From assembly GCA_029258375.1 (NCBI GenBank), contig JARHZA010000001.1, positions 248,001 through 312,000 on the forward strand: a DNA stretch of 64,000 nucleotides, in the 5' to 3' direction. A program made the position numbers and the translations under genes. The stretch comes from Eubacterium sp. (GTDB lineage: Bacteria; Bacillota; Clostridia; Oscillospirales; Acutalibacteraceae). Below are positions 20,699 through 29,361 of the stretch, in pieces; position 1 is the stretch's first letter; each line of letters starts with the position of its first letter. The notes beneath the pieces are model-generated. The model did no database searches and was not told the origin of the DNA. It worked only from the letters and a program-made list of their open reading frames with translations.

Positions 20699-21430
20699 AT
20701 GACGAATAATATTGAATTTGCTAATTGGATGAAAGAAAACACAAAACTTTCTGAAAGTTCAATATATAAATACTCTCATGCAGTAAATACTATATCGAAA
20801 GAAATGTTAGAAAATTGTATAATACCAATTGATTTGTTTTCGATGTCTATTTATCAACTTGACATATATATTCCTAAAGTATTAAATAATTCATATTTCA
20901 TAACAAAAAATTCTACGGGTAATAAAATGTACAGTAATGCTCTAAAACAATATAGAATGTATTGTGCTTTTGAACAAGATATGTATGTAAATAATATTCA
21001 AGTAGAAAAAGTAATAAATGATTATGAAACACTCAACGAAACAGAAAAAAAGGCTATAGTAAAATCACGTATTGGACAAGGAATTTTCAAAGAAAAACTG
21101 ATGAAAAAATACAATTCACAATGTATTATTACGGGTATTTGTACAAAAAAACTTCTTATAGCAAGTCATATTAAACCGTGGTCTGTTTCAAATAATCAAG
21201 AGAGGTTAAGTGGCGAAAACGGATTGCTTTTAAGTCCAACATATGATAAATTATTCGATTGTGGATTAATTTCTTTTTATGATAATGGAAGTATTATAAT
21301 ATCATCGCAAATAAATAAAAGAGACTTGTCAATATTAAATATATCTCCAAATGATACTTATAATATAAAAGCAACTTCAGAATTGAAAGAATATTTAGGA
21401 TATCATAGAGATATTATTTTCGTAAGATAA
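20699..21430 (+). CDS. HNH endonuclease
   Basis: CIITG...ASHIKPWSVSNNQERLSGENGLLLSPTYDKLFDCGLISF. Confidence 0.85.
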   Translation: MTNNIEFANWMKENTKLSESSIYKYSHAVNTISKEMLENCIIPIDLFSMSIYQLDIYIPKVLNNSYFITKNSTGNKMYSNALKQYRMYCAFEQDMYVNNIQVEKVINDYETLNETEKKAIVKSRIGQGIFKEKLMKKYNSQCIITGICTKKLLIASHIKPWSVSNNQERLSGENGLLLSPTYDKLFDCGLISFYDNGSIIISSQINKRDLSILNISPNDTYNIKATSELKEYLGYHRDIIFVR

Positions 21431-21626
21431 TAAATATTTAATAATGTATGTGTTTTAAAAATAATTATACCTATAAAAGTTTTAAGATAACTGTTTATCG
21501 CTTAAAATGAAGCGGTAAACAGTTATATATAGGTTTTGATGTTCTATTATTGAAATTTGATTAATAGGCATTACCATGGTATAATTAATGTAAGAAGTAA
21601 TTATATTAAAAAATTCAATATTTTAT

Positions 21627-21661
21627 AAGGTCAAAGCTCGAAAGGGCTTTGACCTTTTTTT
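21627..21661 (+). terminator. terminator
   Basis: AAGGTCAAAGC-tcgaaag-GGCTTTGACCTTTTTTT. Confidence 0.75.
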
Positions 21662-21903
21662 GTTTCAAAAAACAATGCTCTTATCATTGGGGACAACATA
21701 TCATTATACTATTAAGAAAGGAGATTCATTTTTACATTACCTAAGTTATTTGCTGAAGAAATTATAAATCTAAATACTATTTAGATATTTTCAACATCCG
21801 TAAACAAAAATAAGAGTTTTGTTTGCAACAAGCAGACCATCAACTGCAATAACAAATGGTGTGATTTTTATCTTTAACAAATAACTTTTAACGAGGTGAT
21901 GAA

Positions 21904-22773
21904 ATGAGCAAAAACGGATCTGTAACTTATCAAATCAGTAAAGAACTTCTATCAAAATGTAAGTTTGGTGAATCTCGAAATGATTATAAAATTAAGGGAA
22001 CTGCAAACAAATATATTTTTAGTTTTAATACATTAAAGACATACCAAAAGCAGATTGGTTATATGGTAAAATGGGCAAAACAAAATGATATAAAACTTAA
22101 AAATCTTGATGATATTAAAAAACATGCTGACGAATGGCTACAATACTGTATCGATGAAAATATGTCTGCATGGACTTTATCGACAAGACGGTCTGCTCTT
22201 TGTAAATTGCTTGATGTTCCCTACTCTTATTTTAAAGTTAAAATACCTTCTCGTAATCGAGGAGATATTAAAAGAGGAAGAAATAAGGACGCAATAAGAC
22301 ACTTTTCAGAAAGTAATAATTTTGAACAAGTAACCTTTTGTAAATGTACTGGGTTGCGTTTATCAGAGCTAAAGCGAATAAAAGGCAATTGTTTATTTTA
22401 TAATAATAAAGTGCCTTATTTAAGAGTTACAGACGGAACCAAGGGTGGTAAAAAGCGTGATGTTATGCTTTGTGGGTCAACTAAAGAAATTGAATTATGT
22501 ATTGAACTATGTAAAGATGCTGGAACTGAAAAAGTGTTTAAAAAAGTAAACGAAAACGCAAATACCCATGGATATAGAGCGATGTATGCAAAAAGAGTTT
22601 ATGACAAATTTGCAAGATCAATAAGCAAAATCACAGATAGAAATGAAATAATGTGTTGTAGAAAAGATAAAAAAGGAATTTGGTATGATAAGAATGCTCT
22701 ATTGCTTGTATCTCGTAATTTAGGACATAATCGCATTGAAATAGTAGCAAGAAATTATCTCGTTGAAAAATAA
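21904..22773 (+). CDS. second tyrosine recombinase (site-specific integrase family)
   Basis: CTGLRLSEL, TKGGKKRDV, HGYR, RNLGHNRIEIVARNYL catalytic-type motifs. Confidence 0.78.
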   Translation: MSKNGSVTYQISKELLSKCKFGESRNDYKIKGTANKYIFSFNTLKTYQKQIGYMVKWAKQNDIKLKNLDDIKKHADEWLQYCIDENMSAWTLSTRRSALCKLLDVPYSYFKVKIPSRNRGDIKRGRNKDAIRHFSESNNFEQVTFCKCTGLRLSELKRIKGNCLFYNNKVPYLRVTDGTKGGKKRDVMLCGSTKEIELCIELCKDAGTEKVFKKVNENANTHGYRAMYAKRVYDKFARSISKITDRNEIMCCRKDKKGIWYDKNALLLVSRNLGHNRIEIVARNYLVEK

Positions 22774-22872
22774 TTTTTATAATTTTAAAAAAACTTGTAT
22801 TAATTTGACATGCTCGAAAAATTAATGATATAATTAATATATAAGTTAAAATGAATAATTAGTTATGCATTT

Positions 22873-22911
22873 AAAGAGTTATTTCCATTTTTTTGGAAAT
22901 AACTCTTTTTT
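22873..22911 (+). terminator. terminator
   Basis: AAAGAGTTATTTCC/GGAAATAACTCTTTTTT hairpin. Confidence 0.75.
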
Positions 22912-22990
22912 ATTATTTATTGCATTAAGTTAGCACTTAACTTGGACTTAGATGCGTAATATAAAAAACAAATAAAAAGGAGAAATTATA

Positions 22991-23971
22991 ATGAACAAAA
23001 AAATAGGTCACGATATCATAGAGGATATTGTATTTTTAAACGAAACTGAAAATTCTGATAATGAAATAGTTTATGAATGTGCTGCTGATAAGCAGGAATT
23101 CTACAAAACTTTAATAAAAGAAACAGATAACAGTTTATGGAACAAGTTAACAAAAATAATTGCAGATGAATATCTAAAATATCAACAAATCTATTATTGG
23201 TTATATCAAAATGGATATTTGCAAAAATATTCTTATTCAAGTGGACATTATAGCGAAGGTTATGTTTTTAAAATAAACTTAGATACGCTTTTAGAAAAAA
23301 CAAATGTAGAACAAGAACTTCGCTCTAATTTTAGTAAGGAATACAAAGAATATATAGATAATTTTTGTAATCCAAAAGAGGTCTTTAGATGTAGTACATG
23401 TGGTGCTATTTCTTTTACATCTCAGGCAGAGCAAATACTGGAAGAAGACGAGGAATATAACTGTGCAGCATGTAGCACTCTTGATGAATACAGTAGAGAA
23501 CGTGTTAAAGACTTGTACTATCAATATGGAACACTGAGAGCCTTAGCCAACAGAGACAATTGTTTAGAAACATTTTTTGGTTGTACAACATCAAATGAAA
23601 AACTACGTAGAATTGTTTGTGATAACTTTCAATATGCGATTGGAAAAAACGGAACTATTAGTGAAATTGTGAAAGTTTCTAATAACATTTTAGAAAGAAA
23701 TAATCTTGATAATTTAGTAGCATTCGAAAGTGTATATAATGACCTGATTATTTGGAACAAAGGTCTTTTAATTAGAGAAGAAGAGATATATCAAAAAGTA
23801 ATAGAATTTGGAGAAGTTGAAGTCGAAATTCATGATTTCGAAAACATAGTTTGGACTTCTTATAATGTAATTAAATTTTTGAGAGAATTTGAATTAACAA
23901 AAAAAGAAAAAGACATCTTATCAAAATACATAGATGTCAATTCGCTTGAAAAAAATCAAAACTGTGATTGA
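22991..23971 (+). CDS. uncharacterised protein with CxxC...CxxC zinc-ribbon-like motif
   Basis: 326-aa ORF with RBS; FRCSTCGAISF...YNCAACSTLDEYSR. Confidence 0.6.
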   Translation: MNKKIGHDIIEDIVFLNETENSDNEIVYECAADKQEFYKTLIKETDNSLWNKLTKIIADEYLKYQQIYYWLYQNGYLQKYSYSSGHYSEGYVFKINLDTLLEKTNVEQELRSNFSKEYKEYIDNFCNPKEVFRCSTCGAISFTSQAEQILEEDEEYNCAACSTLDEYSRERVKDLYYQYGTLRALANRDNCLETFFGCTTSNEKLRRIVCDNFQYAIGKNGTISEIVKVSNNILERNNLDNLVAFESVYNDLIIWNKGLLIREEEIYQKVIEFGEVEVEIHDFENIVWTSYNVIKFLREFELTKKEKDILSKYIDVNSLEKNQNCD

Positions 23972-24015
23972 AGTGATTTATATTGATAAAGTAATTTAAT
24001 TAAAAAGTAAAACGG

Positions 24016-24043
24016 AAAGCACACCTTTTTTGGTGTGCTTTTT
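24016..24043 (+). terminator. terminator
   Basis: AAAGCACACC-tttttt-GGTGTGCTTTTT. Confidence 0.75.
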
Positions 24044-24259
24044 CATTAAATAACTGTTTAAGAGTAAAAATATTCTTAATTATAATATATAAATTATAAA
24101 TATATAAAGATTTAATAATTATTTACATTATATTTGTTTTGAAAAGGCCAAATTCTTTAAAAATGCAGTATTAATATTATAGGGGCAGAAAATAAGATTT
24201 CGCCACTTAAATCAACATAAGAGGGGGGAGAAAATGTCATACAAAATTTATATTTAGGC

Positions 24260-24292
24260 AGAGTTACAAGAATTAGGGAGAGTTACAAGAAT
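24260..24292. repeat. two 14-bp direct repeats (iteron-like), period 19
   Basis: AGAGTTACAAGAAT at 24260-24273 and 24279-24292, upstream of the Rep-like gene. Confidence 0.6.
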
Positions 24293-24368
24293 ATCCTTTT
24301 AAGTAAATTAAACTTTAATAATTATCAAGACTATAAAAATAAATATCAACTAAAGAAAGGGGTAATTA

Positions 24369-25169
24369 ATTATTATTAAAGACAACGATAACATAATTCC
24401 ATTTGAACAAACAGAAAGCAGAAAAACATACTGTTATTTATATGGGGACAACATAGTTGAAAGAGTTAACCCATGTACGAATTCAAATTCACAAACTATT
24501 GTTAAATATAGAAACACGAGCAAAGATTATATAACAAATATAACTACAGGCGAAGTTATAAAAAAAGTACATTATGAAACAAAATATGATGCGTTGCCAC
24601 ATGTACGTCAGCAAATGAACAATTTAAGAAGAATTCTTTTATATAATGCAGCTAAATACATAGATAATTTATATTTTGTAACGTTCGTATATGATGAGCT
24701 CTGCTTTTATGAAACTTTTAACAACCATATTAAATTGTTTATACCAAAGTTAAAATACAAGTATGAGAAGATTAAGTATATGTTTTTTAAAGAAATACAA
24801 GAAAGTGGAAGATTTCATATACATTGTTTTTTATGGATTAAAGACCATGATAAAAAACTTAAACTTGATGTATTTACACTTCATAAATTGTGGGGAGCAT
24901 CAAAACAAGCGCCAGACTTAAAAAAACTACATACCGATAAAGATTTAGTGAATTTGGCTTTTTATTGTACTAACTACAACAATGAAAATAAAGAAAAAGT
25001 AGAAAGACTTAAAAATTTTCCTTCTGGGGCTTATCTTTATAACATGAGTAAGGACCTTGAAATACCTCCAAAAAGAAGAATAGATGAACTTGATAAAAAA
25101 TACAAAGAATATTTACACTCAGATGCATTTGGCAATGAATTTGATTTATATATAAATCAAATTGCATAA
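24369..25169 (+). CDS. rolling-circle-type HUH replication initiator / relaxase-like protein, probable non-AUG start
   Basis: YFVTFVYDE, GRFHIHCFLWI (HxH), LAFYCTNYNNE motifs; reading frame open from 24366 with no ATG/GTG/TTG until 24594 and GAAAGGGG RBS before ATT codons. Confidence 0.65.
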   Translation: MIIKDNDNIIPFEQTESRKTYCYLYGDNIVERVNPCTNSNSQTIVKYRNTSKDYITNITTGEVIKKVHYETKYDALPHVRQQMNNLRRILLYNAAKYIDNLYFVTFVYDELCFYETFNNHIKLFIPKLKYKYEKIKYMFFKEIQESGRFHIHCFLWIKDHDKKLKLDVFTLHKLWGASKQAPDLKKLHTDKDLVNLAFYCTNYNNENKEKVERLKNFPSGAYLYNMSKDLEIPPKRRIDELDKKYKEYLHSDAFGNEFDLYINQIA

Positions 25170-25243
25170 GCAATAAAATTAGAAAATAACAGTAAATTTT
25201 TACATTTATATATAAATAATAAAAAATAGGAGAAATTAAATTT

Positions 25244-25702
25244 ATGAATGAAATTAAATTATATACTGCTTCTGAAGCGGCTAAAATACTTAAAATGAAT
25301 ATAAATACCGTTAATGAGTTAATGCGTAAAAAGGAAATTAAGTACATTTGTTTAGGTTGTAATAAAATTCGTAAAGAATGGTTAGACGAATTTTTACAAA
25401 AGCATAATACTCTCTCAAACTGTGAATCGAGTAAAAGGATTAAATTTACAGCTCCTTTTTATTATGACAAACAAGATGAAGAACTTTATCTTATAAAAGA
25501 AGTTGCAAAAATTTTTAGAATGAATGTCAATGATACCAATAACCTAATAAATGCTCGTTTATTGAAATGTACAACTTTTGGAAAACGCAAAGTGGCGAGA
25601 AGTTGGATAAATGAATTCTTAGAAGAAAATGTATATGCAGATTTTTCAAATAAAACAGTAAAACAAATAATAAATGATGAAAAACTTAAGGAGGTTGCTT
25701 AA
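25244..25702 (+). CDS. excisionase-like protein with two tandem HTH (MerR/Xis-type) domains
   Basis: YTASEAAKILKMNINTVNELMRKKEIKYICLG and LIKEVAKIFRMNVNDTNNLINARLLKCTTFG. Confidence 0.7.
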   Translation: MNEIKLYTASEAAKILKMNINTVNELMRKKEIKYICLGCNKIRKEWLDEFLQKHNTLSNCESSKRIKFTAPFYYDKQDEELYLIKEVAKIFRMNVNDTNNLINARLLKCTTFGKRKVARSWINEFLEENVYADFSNKTVKQIINDEKLKEVA

Positions 25703-25704
25703 TA

Positions 25705-26916
25705 ATGAAACAAGGTGCAGTAAGTACAAGAGAACACGGAAAAGGCTGGCAATATTATTTTAGTATTGCTTCGATAAAAGGTAAAACAAAAAAAGTCTAC
25801 AAAGGAGGATTTAAAAGTGAAAAAGAAGCTTATAAAGCAGGAATTATCGCACAACAAGAATATTTTAACAATGGCAGAAAACAAAACTCTAAATCAATTA
25901 GTGTTTCTGATTATATGTCAATGTGGTTAGAAGATTTATACAGAAGTGATATTCAGCTGACAACGTATGAAGGATATAAAAAAATATTAAACAACCATAT
26001 TATTCCGTCAATAGGGAAATACTATATGCAAACTATTGATGCTGTAACGTTGCAAGCTTTACTTAAAGATATGAGTGATAATGGTTATACATACAACGTC
26101 ATTGTTGAGGTGTCAGGAATCTTAAAAAAAGCTTTTCGTGAAGCTTATTCTTTTTATAAAATAATTAATCACAATCCTGCTGAAAATTTAACAATACCTA
26201 AAAAAGCCAACAAAAAAGCGAGTGTAAAGACCACTCAAAACAAAAATAGTTGGATTTCTAAAGAAAACATGGACAAAATCTTTAAAAGATTTCCAGAAGG
26301 ACATGTTTATTATATTCCGCTAATTTTAGGATATAGATGTGGACTGAGACTTGGTGAATGCTTCGGTGTTTGTTGGTCGGATATAAACTTTAATAAAGCA
26401 GAATTAACAGTAAAACGTCAAATGCAATTTTCAAATACATATAGAACTTGGTATGTAACAACACCTAAATATGAAGAAATTAGAGTAATCCATTTGGACG
26501 AAAATACATTAGAAATTTTAAAACACGCAAAAGAATGTCAGGACAAGTACAAACAGCAAAATCCAAAATATATAAAAACATTTGAAAACACAGAAAACGG
26601 AATTAGAAAGCTTAATAACATTAAGGGAAAAGAATTAGATTTTATCAATAGGAGAGCAGATAATACAATTTTAACACCTGATAATGTAAAACACTTGTCA
26701 AGAGTTGTTCATTATGATTTAGACATCAAAGAGTTTACTTTCCATTCTTTAAGACATACGCATATATCAGAGTTGGTTGCTAATGGTGTTCCAATAACCG
26801 ATGTTGTAGTCCGTACAGGACATAAAAATGTAAAAGAAATTCTCGAAACTTATTTACATTCTACAGATAAAACAAAATCAGTAATGACAAACATCATTGA
26901 TAATATGTATAATTAA
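25705..26916 (+). CDS. int: tyrosine-type site-specific integrase
   Basis: GYRCGLRLGEC, HSLRHTHISEL, RTGHKNVKEILETYLHS; Arm/SAM-like N-terminal region. Confidence 0.93.
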   Translation: MKQGAVSTREHGKGWQYYFSIASIKGKTKKVYKGGFKSEKEAYKAGIIAQQEYFNNGRKQNSKSISVSDYMSMWLEDLYRSDIQLTTYEGYKKILNNHIIPSIGKYYMQTIDAVTLQALLKDMSDNGYTYNVIVEVSGILKKAFREAYSFYKIINHNPAENLTIPKKANKKASVKTTQNKNSWISKENMDKIFKRFPEGHVYYIPLILGYRCGLRLGECFGVCWSDINFNKAELTVKRQMQFSNTYRTWYVTTPKYEEIRVIHLDENTLEILKHAKECQDKYKQQNPKYIKTFENTENGIRKLNNIKGKELDFINRRADNTILTPDNVKHLSRVVHYDLDIKEFTFHSLRHTHISELVANGVPITDVVVRTGHKNVKEILETYLHSTDKTKSVMTNIIDNMYN

Positions 26917-26920
26917 AGCA

Positions 26921-26957
26921 AAAAGGAGACATATCTATAGATATATCTCCTTTTTTC
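26921..26957 (+). terminator. terminator after int
   Basis: AAGGAGACATATCTATAGATATATCTCCTTTTTT. Confidence 0.8.
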
Positions 26958-27040
26958 TAATATTAAGTAATTCTATATTATTGTTGAATTATTAAATCTC
27001 TGTTTTATAATTGGAGTTTATTAAACTATATTAACATATT

Positions 27041-27820
27041 TTAATAAACTTCAGAAGGCAATCTATCTACAGCAAGTTCAACGTCTTTTGCTGCTTTTTG
27101 CATATTATTAAGCAATTTTATATAATCGTCTTCATGTGAATTTGAAATATTCGTAAGTTCACCCTTTTTTTCCATAGTTTTCAAATTTTCAGTATTTTCG
27201 TGCCAGTAATTATACGCAATTGAAACATATTCATCTGATGTGTTAGAATAACTACTTTCGACTAAACTCGAACTTATAATTGCGTTATGAAGCATTTGTT
27301 TTGGAAATGAGTATGATTTAGAACATGCTTCTAATTCAGTAACAAATTTATTGGCATTTTCTTGCGACTGTACCGTTGAATAATAAAGTTCATTATATTT
27401 TGTATATTCATTAAGTGAAATTATGCTATCGATAACACTAATAATATTTGAATCTTTTAGTTCAAATTGCATGTTATCTAACAAGTCTTTATAAAGTTCA
27501 AATCTATTAATAACATCTTTATCAACTAAAAAAGATTCTGCATCGATAATATTTTTATGTGCATAATTTAAATCACTATTTATCATTGGTTTTAATACTT
27601 CAAGAATATCATCTTGAGCCTTTGTAATACTTTCTTTGTTGTCAATATTTTTTGCGGCTTCTATAGCACTAACGAGGTCATTAGCTTTTAAACAAGTTAC
27701 TATTTTTGTGTCTTTTTTAGCACAAGATGAAAAGCAAACTAATATAGCAATAGTTAAGACTAAACAAAAAAGTTTTTTAAATAAGCTTTTACTTGGCTTT
27801 GATGGTTCGTAAAATTTCAT
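27041..27820 (-). CDS. putative lipoprotein
   Basis: signal peptide ending in LVCFSSC lipobox; start revised to MKFYEPS. Confidence 0.65.
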   Translation of the reverse strand: MKFYEPSKPSKSLFKKLFCLVLTIAILVCFSSCAKKDTKIVTCLKANDLVSAIEAAKNIDNKESITKAQDDILEVLKPMINSDLNYAHKNIIDAESFLVDKDVINRFELYKDLLDNMQFELKDSNIISVIDSIISLNEYTKYNELYYSTVQSQENANKFVTELEACSKSYSFPKQMLHNAIISSSLVESSYSNTSDEYVSIAYNYWHENTENLKTMEKKGELTNISNSHEDDYIKLLNNMQKAAKDVELAVDRLPSEVY

Positions 27821-27900
27821 TTTTTTCTCCTTTGTATAAAATATAATTTGTTTATACAGTATATCATTAAATTCGCAAAAGTACAACTTATTAAATAATA

Positions 27901-27932
27901 AAAAGAGCTTGAATTACTCCAAGCTCTTTTTA
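27901..27932. terminator. terminator, near-identical to 29223-29253
   Basis: AAAAGAGCTTGAATTACTCCAAGCTCTTTT. Confidence 0.75.
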
Positions 27933-28092
27933 TTACAATTAGCAATTAATAATATTATAATTTTATATGCTAAAATTATAATTAGATTCACATGCAATAT
28001 GTTTAATTATTCCTAAAAATAGTATTATTGATTAGAAAATATAATGCAATTTTTTAAGTTTATTATATGATATATTGTTTTAACAAAACTTT

Positions 28093-28418
28093 TTAATGTA
28101 TATAAAATAATAAAACAAAGTTTCTTGAAAACAAAGCAACACCTAATCCAAATATTATACCAAAAAAATCTTCTTAAATTAGTACTTTCTCTAATTTTTA
28201 AGCACTGAATTAACCAATCAACCACACAAGGAATAAATAAATAATAATATATTAAAAGTTTCAATAATATCGAATATTAAAATTAATAAATAAAATGATA
28301 GAGAAGATAGTAATATTGCTGTACATCTCCAACATAAAGGAAAACAAAAGTGCCCGATATGTGGAGCTCTATTATACTTTTTGTTACAAAGAGGAATTTT
28401 TCCAAAATTAGATTTCAT
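28093..28418 (-). pseudogene. DUF2085-like membrane protein gene with two frameshifts
   Basis: FPLCWRCTAI in one frame, then CVVDWLIQCLKIRESTNLRR, then RFFGIIFGLGVALFSRN in successive frames. Confidence 0.6.
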
Positions 28419-29142
28419 CTAATATCTCTTTCCTCTTGGTATTGTATTCTTCATCAGATATAGTACCAGATTGCTTTAATGAATCTAAGCTTTTTAATCT
28501 TTGTTCAATACTATCCTTATTATTTACAACTTGTGAAATAAGTTGAGAATCCTTATTACTTTTTATAATAGCATTAATACTGGATGATACACGTGAAACA
28601 AATTCAGTAGCTTGTATGTAATCGATAGATTCAAATTCTGTAAAATCATCTATTAAATCAAATGTGTATAAAGATGAACTGGGATCAGATAACAGTATTT
28701 GTAATTTATAAGATTTTATCTTTGCTTTTTTGTCTATTTGTGAACCTATAACCGCTCCTGCAATTCCAAAAACGATGCCACCTGTAACGGCATTACTTAT
28801 ATCATTACTTTTACCATCAATTGCAATAACATTTGTTCCAAGAATTTTGTTGAAGTCAATTGAAGTATATGAACTTGAATTACATGAGCAGTATATTTTT
28901 TTATCCATTTCGCACAAAATATAATCAGCTGCTATTGAGTGGTTTGAATTTTCATATTTATAGTGTTTAGAAACATCTAAGGTTTCTTTTTTTAATTGAT
29001 CTTGTCGCTCTATTGACTCTTCTTCTCTTGCAATTTTATTATTTTCAATTATAGCTTTTTCCTGCTTTTCCTGATCTCTACAAGTTAGTACTATAAATGC
29101 AATAAATGTTAATATAAGCACAAAACCACAAAAAAATTCCAT
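28408..29142 (-). CDS. SHOCT-domain-containing membrane-anchored protein
   Basis: N-terminal TM, glycine-zipper-like segment, C-terminal LKSLDSLKQSGTISDEEYNTKRKEIL. Confidence 0.6.
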   Translation of the reverse strand: MEFFCGFVLILTFIAFIVLTCRDQEKQEKAIIENNKIAREEESIERQDQLKKETLDVSKHYKYENSNHSIAADYILCEMDKKIYCSCNSSSYTSIDFNKILGTNVIAIDGKSNDISNAVTGGIVFGIAGAVIGSQIDKKAKIKSYKLQILLSDPSSSLYTFDLIDDFTEFESIDYIQATEFVSRVSSSINAIIKSNKDSQLISQVVNNKDSIEQRLKSLDSLKQSGTISDEEYNTKRKEILDEI

Positions 29143-29222
29143 AATCTACTCCTAAAATTTGTTTATTAAATTAATACTACACCATTTATTTAACTAAGTC
29201 AATTATTGGAATTTAATATGTG

Positions 29223-29253
29223 AAAAAGAGCTTGGATTACTCCAAGCTCTTTT
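29223..29253. terminator. terminator near right end of element, serves GGGtGRT gene
   Basis: AAAAAGAGCTTGGATTACTCCAAGCTCTTTT. Confidence 0.75.
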
Positions 29254-29274
29254 ATATTTTATTAAACGCTATTA

Positions 29275-29296
29275 TTGGTGTCAATTTGGTGTCAAA
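29275..29296. repeat. right subterminal 22-bp repeat (putative integrase arm site)
   Basis: TTGGTGTCAATTTGGTGTCAAA. Confidence 0.7.
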
Positions 29297-29361
29297 ATTA
29301 AAATTTTAACTCAAATTGATTTAAGATAAGAATTTAACAAATCAAAAATTTGTTGCTATAC

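Noticed and set aside
21489-21524. AACTGTTTATCGCTT/AAGCGGTAAACAGTT hairpin after the HNH gene, considered as a mobile-element end or terminator
   Set aside because: Strong stem but no T-tract and no matching partner copy found in the window; left uncalled.
25009-25347. 112-aa antisense ORF across rep/xis junction
   Set aside because: Antisense to two better supported genes; hydrophobic composition arises from A/T-rich coding strand.
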